Assembly: GCF_052324685.1 (NCBI RefSeq)
Contig: NC_135221.1
Span: 4,334,220-4,398,219 of the forward strand
Reading direction: 5' to 3'
DNA: 64,000 nt
Source of the DNA: Brachyhypopomus gauderio
Taxonomy: Eukaryota > Chordata > Actinopteri > Gymnotiformes > Hypopomidae
A program made the translations under genes and the position numbers. Shown piece after piece: positions 35,901 through 46,515 of this stretch (position 1 is the first letter of the stretch; each line of letters starts with the position of its first letter). The notes beneath the pieces are model-generated. The model searched no databases. It worked only from the letters and a program-made list of their open reading frames with translations, and was not told the origin of the DNA.

Positions 35901-38900
35901 ACAAAAGGCTATATATAACGAAAACAAAGACATTTCATGTAACAACTAATGCTTAGCAGCATCCTTGGGCACCCCCATGCAGTTAGAATGGTACATTCGA
36001 TTATGACGTTCATAGTCGACTAGGGGTATAGTCGACTATAATCGAATCAGCGACTATTGCAGGTCACCCCTAGTATACAGTCAACACAGTGTTCAAACCT
36101 AAACCTAAAGTTGTTCCATGTCACCCCTTGAATTCTTGGCACGTCTTTTATTTCCCCTTGTTTTCTCTCTGTAGTGCTAGCACTAGTGACGCTGCTGTCG
36201 GACCCAAACAACCTGAACTCTCTGCTGGTTTCTCACCTGGGCGAATCGCCGTCCGAGCGCTCGGAGAAGGAGGTGAAGGGCTCCGCTGCGGAAGGCCGTC
36301 CTCCGTCCGTGGAGCGGGAGGACGCGGACAGGTGAGTGGTCGCATCTGCAGGTCGGCCTGCTGTGCGGTGGGGGCGCTCTGGGTTGTTTACAGTGTTGCG
36401 TCTGTTGCAACAGCTGGTTTGTGCTCTTCAGGGTGGAAGACCAGCCTGTGGAGGAGTCGTCTGATGAAAGCAAATCAAGAAAGAAAGGTGCAGTGGGACC
36501 AAACAAAGAGTTCACGATCATAATCGCAACCACACAGACAGCCGTCAGTAGGCAGAGGACATCCTGGGACAATCTGTTTTTACGTCTGTTCTTAACTTCA
36601 CGTCTTACACTAATTTTTATTCTGCGTTTGTTGTTTCTGCACAGCTAGGAAACTCAAAGAAAGGCTTTCCAATTTTTTTGGTAATCTGAAATCAAAGAAA
36701 GCCAAAAAGCGTAAAATGAAGAAAGAGAGTGGGGAGCCCCAGATGGATCCATCGTTGTTCAAGTGTGCTGCGTTGGGCAGTGATGTTGCCAGCGAGAACT
36801 CCTTCAGTGTCAGTGTAAGTGGATCACATAACACTGGTTCTAAAAAAAAAACTATGCATTTGATTTCAAAGCTATTTGTATGTGAGCGTGCACCTCTGGT
36901 TGTGCTGTCAGGGGAGTGATTTGGAGGGTGACGTGAACACCACCCCGGAGGAGATGATGGAGTTCAAGCTGTCCTATGAGATGTGGAGGGCAGGGAAATG
37001 GACTGTGAGAGTCACTAATGTAAGTCGCAGTTTTTCGTTTCTGCCATGTCATTTTCTCCAGTAACATGAGGAAAAGAAACATGACCAGTTCCTGTTGGTT
37101 TATTGGATGGTTATCTTGTTGGTTCCTGTGGTAACACCACTGGGTGCCTGCTCACCAGAGGTGGCGTCGGGGCCCCTCGGGCCCCTGGCTGAGGCCCTCT
37201 GGCATGTAAAGGCTCAGTTCACATGAATGAACCATGATGGCTCTCCCAGGTTCAGGAGGAAAGTGGGGAGATGATCTTCACCATTCACCTGAACGAAAGC
37301 GGCAGCCCAGAGAATCTCCACTGGGACGTGAAAAAGACCCGGGCAGACATAGTGGAATTTTATTCTCACTTTAAGGTGAGCAGCATGAGGGTGTTTATCC
37401 TCCACTGTGATGACGCTTTTGCATTTTTATGATGCCCTTCCATATTCAGGACTTTCGTTTAACCATCTCATATATCATGTTTCAATCTTTTCCCAGGAAA
37501 CGTCTCTTCTACCCTCCATTGCGACAATAGTGGAGAATCCACACTCGGAGTTTAACGAGGACTCTAAAGGGAAGGCCAGGACGGATTTGGAGCAGTTTTT
37601 GCAAGTAAGCTTTCCATTTGATGGGGAAACGAAAACAAAATGGCGAGAATGCAGATATTTCTCACGTCTTTTGTGTGTTTTGATGTACATCGCGTGCTTA
37701 GGCGCTGGTGGTGGACACGGAGCTCGGAGACACCGAGCAGGTCTTCAGGTTCCTCTGCCCAGTTCACAAACTGCTGAGTGAGGAACGGCGTGACGGAGGC
37801 ATGTGGCTTTTCCTGGGCAGTCTCGCGTCCTTCCTCACATTTGACCAAGAGGAAGATGATGAGGTAACAGCATGGGTCAAGGGGCGTGGTGCGTCAGGCT
37901 TCCGAATGTCTGATTTGCTGCACTGAGGATTATATCATTACCTCAATGATGGGAGGGGATTGTCACCAATACTCATGTTGCTGCTAGTGTGTTGACTATG
38001 ATTAGTGTTATTTTTTGTTGTTGTGATGTATGTTTGTTAAATAAATAAATTGAAACTGTCAAATTCATTTCTCAGCTTAATAACATCAAAGGAGAAGAGA
38101 AGCCATGTAAAATCCCGGAGAAGGATGGTCTGGCCAAGGTCACACCTCCGTGTGATGTCACTCAAACTGCGAACGCAGACACAGTAGATGGTCATGGCAA
38201 AGAACATGGGCTCATGGACTCTGGGTCTCCATTTGATGGGAACTCCACCTGTACAAGTGTAACACGAGTCACAGATGGTAAAGGTTCTCGCTCGGAACGG
38301 ACAGACGTGGACTGTGCTGGACGTGAGTCTCTGGATTTGGCAGGCTTTGCTGACAGGGTGAACTCACTCCTTCCAAAAGTACATTTGGCTGCTTTGTGTG
38401 ATGATGGCACTGAAAGCTTGGGACAGGGCACAGCGGAGGCTGTTTCAGATCACAGTGCCCGTGTCAACGTAAACAAGAAGGGAAACCAAACTCGCAAAAT
38501 GTCATTGCAAAGTGACAAACCCAAGAACAAAGAAAAAGCACCTCGGGCCAAAGATGAGACCCCCAGCCTGCCCCAAGAGCAGGGCAAAATCCCGTGCATT
38601 TCTGACAAACCCGAGGTCAATAAAGTGATATTTGACTTGCTGAAGGAAATTTCTGGTAGGTTTTGAGTGCCTGGTCGCTTTTTGATTCAACACTGATGGC
38701 AAGAAACTGCAGCTGTTAAAAATGCTCATCCCATTTTGGTGCTTGCTGGTGTTCTGAAGTTGGGACATTGGTTTCATATCTTGCACTCTTTACACATCAT
38801 CAGTGTGCACTGATTTTTTAAATAAAATAGAATATTAGTATAGGTGTTTTCTTCATCAAGTTATGTTACAATAAAAAAAAAACCCTTAGAATAATAAGCT

Positions 38901-40452
38901 CTTCAGATTAAATGAATTTTCATATTTTCTTTCCACAGGCAATTCACACATCTTTAAAATCATCAAGGCTATCCTGCTGCCATTTACGCCTATGATAAAA
39001 ATGTAAGTTTTAATATACTCCCTGATTTCTATTGACATGCAGTTCAGTCTTTACGTCCTGCGGTGTAGGTTACTCTTACACTTCTGCTTTTGAAGACAAA
39101 ACCATGACGCTGAGGCGCAAAGAACCTCTCAGCTTTTATTTATGTACATGTTTTAAATTCAACTGTGTTTTTTTTTTTTTTTTGGGGGGGGGGGGGGGGG
39201 GACTGGAACACAGTCTAATCCGACATTGTGTGAAAGTGCTGCTGCGTATGTGAAGGAGGCACTGAGCCACTGGTGTTACCAGATATCTGCCTGTGGTCAG
39301 TAGATATAAAATGTCGTGAACTTAGAGTTGCTCTTAAACATGCAAAAAATGTGGAGGCTAAATATCTCACAGGAAACCACAAAATTAATGGGAAGGAAGC
39401 ACAACTTCAGTGCCAGACCATAAAAGGGGGAGCATATTGTCCCAAGCATACTTAAGGGTCACACTGCTGGGGAAAATTATTGCTAAATTTGGCTAGCCAG
39501 TTACGCTGTCTCCTGAGAGAAACCACAGGAAACGGGCACCTGAGGCATAGACACATGCTAAAAGTGGGCGTGTCCAAATCTCCTGCAGAGTAGAGGTGCG
39601 TTGAAGTGTGCAGTAACTGCAGAATTATTAAACACAAACTCTAAATACTGGTTGAGTGCACATTATACAGAGAATGCAGAATATGCAGTTAATTAATAAT
39701 ATAAATGTGCTACAAAATGGAAGAAGATGGAGGAGAGGTTTTTTCTTGCAGTTTTTGCAGATTAGCGGCACCTTCTGTGCAGGACAGAAATGGGCCAGAC
39801 TGGATAGGCCCAAACATCTTCTGGGTGGCCACCTTTCAGTGGTGGATTTGTATGTATGTGTAGTGTTTATGTGGTATGTGAGCTCCTCTGACTCCATGTC
39901 CCACTCTGCTTTTCCAACAAATCTGTGTTTTTCTCTTCAGGAAAGTGAATGCGTTTATCACAATGATGATCCCTTCAGAAGCTCAAATAGCCAGGCACAT
40001 TGACGGCCTATGTAAGATCTTATGGCCAGAGGAGGTTGTGTCTCCAGAACCCTCTCGAAGAAGTGAAGACAGGAACAAGACAAAAGACAAAGCTATACAT
40101 CTTATTATTTCCAAATGTATGTTTTACCTTATTTCATGCTGCAATCTAGACAGTCTGTGATTTTAAGGTTATAGTAAATAATCACACATTGTGATAGTTG
40201 CAGGGTATCTAGTCCTCAACAAAGCAGATTTGGAGAACATGTTTCAAATGTTCCAGGATCCCGAGGAAAATAAGAAGCTGATTTATGTGAGTGTTTAATT
40301 TTTACACCGTTAACCAGCTGCAGCCTTGCGCGCTTGTGTAACCTGTGCGTTTTCTGTGATTCTAGATGTTGCTTGTATATCTACTGCGGAAGTTCTTGCC
40401 TGGAGAATCATTCACAGTGATATCCCTGCTGAATGTGAAGGACTCTGTATAA
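31047..40452 (+). CDS. Sorting-nexin-like protein with PXA, degenerate PX and nexin C-terminal domains
   Basis: Sixteen exons: 31047-31232, 31691-31802, 31980-32193, 32539-32681, 36175-36331, 36432-36487, 36645-36814, 36912-37019, 37250-37375, 37497-37604, 37702-37863, 38076-38655, 38939-39002, 39941-40116, 40204-40286, 40366-40452. Phases join throughout, giving 843 residues. Residues 1-45 are hydrophobic (CCLVVLIYHIW; SLLCFLAFF), so it is probably membrane-anchored. A PXA-like region spans ~100-245 (ends EILATRVLALVTLLSDPN), a lysine-rich stretch follows at ~290-325, a PX-like fold at ~360-485, a disordered ~190-residue linker in exon 12, and a nexin-C domain at ~728-835 (PSEAQIARHIDGLCKILWPE). 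Architecture resembles SNX19 (PXA-PX-nexin C, no RGS); SNX13/14/25 share it but add RGS. I cannot name the ortholog. The PX pocket motif RRYSEF reads KKTRADIVEF, so PI3P binding is doubtful. AATAAA at 40533. Confidence 0.85.
32852..32944. repeat. (GT)n followed by poly-G
   Basis: About 36 GT units (32852-32924) joined directly to a ~20-base G run (32925-32944). Exact lengths are likely unstable. Confidence 0.95.
34825..34951. repeat. Near-perfect inverted repeat, 43-bp arms
   Basis: The left arm 34825-34867 and right arm 34909-34951 are reverse complements at 42 of 43 positions (arm core TTGTGCTTTAAAATTGCTC). They are separated by 41 bases that contain a second inverted repeat (TTTCTAACACA / TGTGTTAGAAA). 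The whole 127-bp unit would fold into a long stem. No obvious terminal direct repeat was seen. Confidence 0.88.
35079..36072. mobile_element. Non-autonomous hAT element (~1 kb)
   Basis: Ends read TAGAGGTGTC (left) and TAGGGGTGAC (right, opposite strand). Both are followed by TAGTCGA/AATCGA-rich subterminal sequence, for example CATAGTCGAATC near the left end and CATAGTCGACTAGGGG near the right. It is flanked by the exact 8-bp duplication GTATACAG (35071-35078 and 36073-36080), the hAT signature. The interior holds no transposase frame. It is inserted in intron 4 of the sorting-nexin-like gene, 102 bases before an exon. Confidence 0.85.
39160..39200. repeat. Poly-T/poly-G junction
   Basis: A T run immediately followed by a G run of about 20 bases inside the intron 39003-39940 of the sorting-nexin-like gene. 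Confidence 0.85.
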
Positions 40453-40532
40453 TATCAGTCCACATTTGTAGGTGTAGAATGTGTACTGTGTTAAGATTTT
40501 AAGATGATTTTAATTTATTTGTAATATATCTG

Positions 40533-40538
40533 AATAAA
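40533..40538 (+). terminator. Poly(A) signal of the sorting-nexin-like gene
   Basis: AATAAA 81 bases after the stop codon (40450-40452), giving a short 3'UTR. Confidence 0.75.
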
Positions 40539-40984
40539 GCCTTTTAAGATGGGGTGGCCATCACCTTTCCTTTAAGTATTTGTTTATAGGAGAAATCTTG
40601 TAGACGTCCAGGTAGAGACTGAGGCATGTCTATTTCTGTATGCAGTTTGTATGAGCCATTTCCCAGGTAGAAGAAAGCTGACAAACTGCATGGCAACAGA
40701 GGTGGTCTGTAATTGCACAACTGTAACTAATGTCACATGTAAGATTGTTCCTGGTAATGTGACTGTGGGTGCAGGGTAGGTGTTCTTAATAATGAATACA
40801 TGGTGAACAGTGCATTTGTTAAACGCACAAGATTTTTCACAGTAAAGTATTAATTTTCATCTGGTTTTATGGGTTGGGTTGATTGTGAAATTTACAACCA
40901 CAGATGTTATTAAAATGTATATAACATTTAAAATGTTCTTTTTTATTAATTTTTTATTATTTATTTTTTTTTTAACACATACAC

Positions 40985-41310
40985 CTCGGGTTTCTGTTGT
41001 CTGGAAATAACGAGTCATCTTCCTGGCATACTCCTGGATCTTGGTTGATACATTCTGGATAGTGATTCTGATGCTTGCTATTTCTCCACTTCCCTTTAGT
41101 GTACAGTGTCAGAGTGCTGGATTTGGGATGAAACCCTTTGTTCATTGTGAGGAGTTTCCTTGTCGAAGTTAGTGGCTTCTGTCTCCTCTGTCTCCAGGTT
41201 ATTACACCAGCTGGGTATCTGATGACTTGTAGGGTGTATGTGTCTGGATATTGCTCCTCCATTCAGCTGGTGAGAGAGAGATAGTAGCGTCGTCTTCTTA
41301 AATATTCTAA
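40985..41310 (-). pseudogene. LINE (non-LTR retrotransposon) reverse-transcriptase C-terminal fragment
   Basis: Minus-strand frame with TYTLQVIRYPAGVITWRQ, then TRKLLTMNKGFHPKSSTLTL and LYTKGK. After a frameshift it continues IQEYARKMTRYFQ. I recognise this as the C-terminal part of fish/invertebrate LINE reverse-transcriptase proteins, downstream of the catalytic domain. It is broken by at least one frameshift and has no 5' part, so it is dead. The LINE clade is not resolved. Confidence 0.6.
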
Positions 41311-41319
41311 TTCGTTCCA

Positions 41320-41870
41320 TTTAACCTAACTGTTCATTTACATTTACTATACTGTGTGTTATAAAAGGTTATTTGGTTAAGTCTTGTACATGTTCTAATT
41401 ACATTTACTGCTTGCTCTTAATTGGTGTTGTTGATTATGATGTTTATGGCGTATATGCACTGTCAACCCGTGTTAATTCTGAATGTCTTTTACATTAAAT
41501 CTCTGGTGAATCTCATCACTCCTGAATTTAATCGCCCGCAGGCAGCTGTTGTGATTTTACGTTGAGGCAGGCCTCAGGATGTGTGAGCTCGATCAAACAC
41601 ACACCCAGCCAATACCTTCGTTATCGATACAAAATGTTCCGAAGAAAAACGCACCAAAATAAAATTGTGACTAAAGGGTGACGTAGATCTCGCTAAAATG
41701 GCACGACTATTCGTGACACATGAAAGGGGGACTACACAAGAGAGTTTGTATTGATTTGTTATAAAAATCCATGATAAAAGCAATTTAGGTCAACGACTGC
41801 GTTACTTTATAAACTTTAAACTCGTTGTGGAAATTCAGACATGAGCGGAGAACACCGGCGCTGATTCACA
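41320..41870. other. Spacer between LINE fragment and ube2a promoter
   Basis: AT-rich DNA turning CpG-rich after about 41800. No gene recognised. Confidence 0.55.
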
Positions 41871-42107
41871 AACATCTTTGAGACGCGAGTGTGTCCCTAA
41901 AGCGGCGGTGAAGTGGTATCGCCCGGTCTGGAACGGATCCTGTGCACTGGTTCGGCTAACGGGCGAACTGCGGCTAGCGGGAGGCTAAGCGTCGGCAGTC
42001 CAACAAACCGGGCTCGGCTTGAGCTCTACAACAACTCGATCCGATAAAAAAAACCGGACACACGGCGATACCTTTATGGTCAAGTTTTTGTTTTCGAACT
42101 AAGCACG
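41870..42107 (+). promoter_or_regulatory. ube2a CpG-rich promoter region and 5'UTR
   Basis: CpG-rich, TATA-less stretch immediately before the ube2a ATG, with GCTAAC/GCTAGC motifs at 41955-41990. Exact start site not determined. Confidence 0.45.
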
Positions 42108-44677
42108 ATGTCAACCCCAGCGCGACGGCGTTTAATGAGGGATTTTAAACGGTAAGAGGGTTGGGACACAAACAGGCCCCGCGGCTGTGTGTAGCAGCCC
42201 GGCTTAGCTAGCCGAGTCGCGAGCGCTAGCTAGCCGAGTCGCGAGCGCAGCTAGCCGTGTCGCGAGCGCTAGCTAGCCTAGCCTTTCACCGCGGTGTACT
42301 GGCAAACAATACTCGGTGACCTCCTTAGAAATGTCACTCAGAGTTGTGAAGTCGTGTTCTTCTTACGCTGAACGTGTTGTAGTCGGTAATTGTTGGCCTG
42401 TTAGTATACGCGCTCATTATCTGGTGGTCGTATTGAACGCAAATGTGTTTTTTTTGCTAACTTCTTTAGCCTCCAAGAGGACCCTCCAGCAGGAGTCAGC
42501 GGGGCCCCGTCTGAAAACAACATCATGGTCTGGAACGCTGTCATTTTTGGGTACGTTATGGTGATCGTTTGTAAATTAAGCAGTCTGGACTGTTACTGGT
42601 TTATACAGCTAGGCTGTTCTTCCCCTAGCTAACCAGCACTCCCCCTTCTCCCCCGGAGTAAACATCCACCCATCTGGCTAGCTGTGTAGGTCCTTTATTG
42701 GCACTGCTGTGCCAGTGATCAGTAGGTTAATGTCATTTACATGGCGCATTGTTTAGGCCTAATACGTGTTTTCTTGTGTCTTTAGACCAGAGGGAACACC
42801 TTTTGAAGATGGTAAGTTGGCAAAGACACAATAGATTTATTTGTTTTGATTTCAGTAGTGCAGATGCTCACTTTTAGTTCAGTGACACATGTCAAGCCAG
42901 AATGCAGGATATTCTCACATGCACTCTTAATTTTGTAGAGATGTTTAACATCGTAGTGAAGTGCACAAGCTTACCAGAGACACGGGTTGTTTTGGGCAGA
43001 GGACATTCATCAGCTATGCAAGCAAAGTGATTCTCATTGCTCCCTTTATGCCAGGCTTCCCCTAACTAGCCGTTCTGCTCTGGTTAGTTATGATGTGTTG
43101 TGGGTTTTATGTGGGTTTTATGTAAGTACATACGATGCATTATCTAGGGATTTATAATGTATTACCATATTGATTGCATCTTTTGGGAATCTCAGTATTT
43201 GATGCATATGGTGGTCCCCAAAGTGAGATGTTTCTTCATTTGAACATATCACGATGTGTGTAATGACCTGTCCTGTCCTGTCCTGTCCTGTTCAAGCTTT
43301 AGTTAATGTCTCATGTTGAGATGTATCTGTTAATGGGCTCCAAAACCTAATTTTCTATGTACTCATGTTGTAATGCCACACAGATCAGTAATGAATGCTT
43401 TCATGTGATGTCCCTGTTCTTTAGAAAATTAGATACTGTTTGTGATGATATTTATTTCTCTGACATGTTGAATGTCGGATAGTACAAGACTTCCATTACA
43501 GTTTGAGGGGTGCTGGCCACATGTTATCAGTGTAGTCATGAATAAGGAAAACTTATACCGGCCATGATGGCCACAGGGTGTTGAATACCAGATCCCTCTG
43601 ACAATGCTATCCTATACCTATATAATTTGTGCAGGATTTTCTCTTTTCTAATAGGAATTGGTTGATGTCTAAATTGTGGAATTGGTTTTCGTTGTGGAAT
43701 TTGAGAGAAAATTTAATAGGGTGTTGTACATAAGAGTAAAGCAGAAACAATCCCACATTGTCATGTCTGTGTTTAATTTTATTTTATATAAGTCAACTGG
43801 CCCGTTTGAAATATTCCCTATGCCCTCAAATATGACAGACATTGACTCTGCCTGTCCACACAATTTTGTAATGTGGAATCACGTTTGTTGTTATGAAATG
43901 AAGATTAGACAGTTGACCATCAATGAAAATGTTTTCTTAATCTGTGGTGCTTTGGAAACGTGACTGAGAGTAAAGCAAATTTACTGTCCATCTAATACTA
44001 AAGGATGTATTTGTGTAAATGTTTTTGTGGCCTTCTGCTTGTGGGAACATTTATTTTACTTTGTTTTTTTCATCCCAGGAACTTTTAAACTCACAATAGA
44101 ATTTACAGAGGAGTATCCAAACAAACCTCCCACGGTGCGGTTTGTATCCAAAATGTTCCATCCTAATGGTACGTTTCACATCATCAAAGGGATTTACCAA
44201 ATCTCCTTAAGATATGTTGTCTCTGGCATTCGCCTTGTTCACATCTTATAAACAAAAGACTTTTACACCAGCATGCAGCATTGCCTACGTGATTGTAGTT
44301 TTTACATGAGAAATACATTTACAAAATTACATTTCTTAATTTTTCCCCTCATGTTCAGTATATGCAGATGGTAGTATATGTTTGGACATTCTTCAGAACC
44401 GCTGGAGTCCCACATACGATGTTTCTTCAATTTTAACATCTATACAGGTGTGTATAAGAACAAAAGAGCTGAGTTTTTGCGCTGTATCTTTTGCGTATTT
44501 AAGAGCGGTTAGCGTGAAGGATTCACGTTTATCGTTCATGTGTCGCAGTCTCTACTGGACGAGCCGAACCCCAACAGTCCCGCCAACAGCCAGGCGGCTC
44601 AGCTGTACCAGGAGAACAAACGGGAGTACGAGAAACGCGTGTCTGCCATCGTGGAACAGAGCTGGCGCGACTGTTGA
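42108..44677 (+). CDS. ube2a: Ubiquitin-conjugating enzyme E2 A (RAD6 homolog)
   Basis: E2 enzyme that, with RAD18 or RNF20/40-type E3s, monoubiquitinates PCNA and histone H2B. Exons: 42108-42151, 42470-42550, 42786-42811, 44079-44168, 44359-44447, 44549-44677. Phases join to 152 residues, beginning [20 protein letters not shown] and ending [10 protein letters not shown]. The HPN motif (SKMFHPN) and the catalytic cysteine ([14 protein letters not shown], Cys88) are intact. The decoded protein matches human UBE2A at every position I can recall. Exon 3 is only 26 nt. UBE2B is very similar, so ube2a rests on neighbourhood (slc25a5, nkrf) plus sequence. Poly(A) signals are at 44751 and 45710. Intron 1 carries a GCTAGC-rich minisatellite. 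Confidence 0.96.
42206..42285. repeat. GCTAGC-rich minisatellite in ube2a intron 1
   Basis: Three copies of a ~26-bp unit containing TAGCTAGCCGAGTCGCGAGC, starting about 55 bases after exon 1. Confidence 0.88.
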
Positions 44678-45709
44678 CACCCCTCCCCGACTTCACGACG
44701 TACGAACAATACCCAGGCCCCAGCGTCCAGAGGAAAGCCGTGACGCAGAGAATAAAATGAACACCCCATCACGTTTTCAGTCCTTACTCTGTAGAATTGT
44801 CTGTTTTGTAGCTGTCGCGAGGTTCAAATTGCGTTGTGTTGTGAGCTCCCTCTTCACTCAGTCTTGCACCCGGACAAGGACGTTTTTCAATTTAACGGAA
44901 TGTACCTTGCTGCCTCGATAACTTGCTGTCAGCATTTCTTTGACTTGTTCTCGAAAGAATCCAACCTCCACGCAGGAGTTGAGTACACACATCGTTTGGT
45001 TTTGGTTTGTTCTTGTAGTGTGGGCCGATTGCATTTAAGGCATCAACAGAATGCAAGTGGCTGCTTAGGGTGTGGTTTCCAGTGTGAATCTAGATTTAAT
45101 GCCTACCCCTGCTTTAATCAGTTGGTTGAATTTTATTCTTTATCGTAAGTACAGCTAATGAAACCTCCCCTTTTCAGTCCAGTTTCAATGCCAAGGTGGT
45201 CTTGGTTGCAGAATGCAGACTGTTGAGTGTGTGTGAGTGTCATACTGAACTCTTCATTTGGAATTTTACTGTTTTTTTTTTTTTTTTTTGAAAATATGGG
45301 CTAAAGTCAATTTTTAAAGTCAAATTTTATTTTTGTTTTTTTTTTTTTTTAACCCTACCCAAAATTTATGTACTGTTTTGAAAGATTGAGTTCCTTTATT
45401 AATTTCAAAAAGCCCTTGCCTAGGGCTCAGAATGTAACAAAATGGTACTGATGTACTCAGAGACTGTCTGCATTTTCACTCTGTTTTGTACGTCAGTGAA
45501 CCATTTGGCGATGTTCTTTCGTTCTAATTTTCCATCTCACATGCATCACTCATGCAGCCGCCCAGGCACGAGGCGGTTTTGTTTGTTCTAAGGCTGTCCA
45601 TTTGAGTTCATTTGGGCCACTGTTTTTCCAAATACACATCCGGAGTTTGAGTGTCAGATTTTGCACTAGAAAACCATGTAAGAAACTGTACATTTTCTCA
45701 CTTCTTGTA

Positions 45710-45715
45710 AATAAA
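45710..45715 (+). terminator. ube2a distal poly(A) signal
   Basis: AATAAA about 1.03 kb after the ube2a stop. A proximal AATAAA lies at 44751-44756. The 3'UTR (44678-45715) contains T-runs at 45270-45290 and 45340-45351 and no coding signal. Confidence 0.6.
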
Positions 45716-45736
45716 CAGTAAAATAAGCTCAGTGTT

Positions 45737-45742
45737 TTTATT
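45737..45742 (-). terminator. Possible nkrf poly(A) signal
   Basis: AATAAA on the minus strand 774 bases beyond the nkrf stop and only 21 bases past the ube2a distal signal. Other, nearer sites may be used instead. Confidence 0.35.
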
Positions 45743-46515
45743 AAACAGAAATGGAAGTTCAGATGGCCCGAGTCCTAATTTCATGGAACAGATGACCAGT
45801 GAACTATTGACAGATTAAATTTGTTTAATATGTATGTCAAAACAAGCAGACAAATGGTATTCACAAAACCTAAAGTCTTCTGTAGAGCAAATAACGAGTA
45901 CGTCTGCTCAGGCATTAATTATGGGAAGGCAGTTTAGATAATTAGCTTCCAGAGACACCTTGGATCTTTTAAAATACCTCTAGCATTAGTTACCTGATGT
46001 AAAGTGACATAAGTATACAATGTTATTTTCTTCTGTATTGAATTCTAAATGTTGAATTTGAAACGTATTTTATAATTTAAACGTTTAACTTACAGTATGG
46101 GAAGAAGGGGTGTGGCTATATTTTCTATTATGAAAATGGAATGTTCAATTTTGAAAGGAGAACGTGCTGCCATAAGACCCACTACCAATGTCCACGTCCG
46201 TAAATTCACAGGGTTTAAGATGGAACGAACCTCGGTTAGTAAGGTAGCTTGTGTTCATAATAGTGCCTTGAGCTAACCTAGCGCAAATCTTCAGCTACAG
46301 TAGACAAAATCTATGGCATTACATGAGAGAAAAGGAGTGCCGTACACCAAAAAACGATCATCCTCTCAGGAATGCAGAAGCAACAGACGTGTAACCTGAC
46401 ACTTTTTTTTTTTTTGAAAAATACATTTTAAACTTTTTGAAGCAAAGAAGCAGAGTACGACCGCTTCACTCAATAATGATCACCTATACATTTCTTTGAG
46501 GTCTACCATTTCCAG

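Larger units (their letters stand above)
32682..36174. other. 3.5 kb fourth intron of the sorting-nexin-like gene, repeat-loaded
   Basis: Contains a GT run with poly-G (32852-32944), a large imperfect hairpin (34825-34951) and a ~1 kb hAT MITE (35079-36072). I see no alternative exons. Confidence 0.7.

Noticed and set aside
31047-40452. RGS domain in the sorting-nexin-like protein (SNX13/14/25 type)
   Set aside because: The region between the PXA and PX-like parts is short and lysine-rich, with no RGS-like helices.
28150-42000. STEEP1 (CXorf56) ortholog expected between slc25a5 and ube2a
   Set aside because: No exon resembling it was found; the interval is occupied by the sorting-nexin-like gene and repeats.
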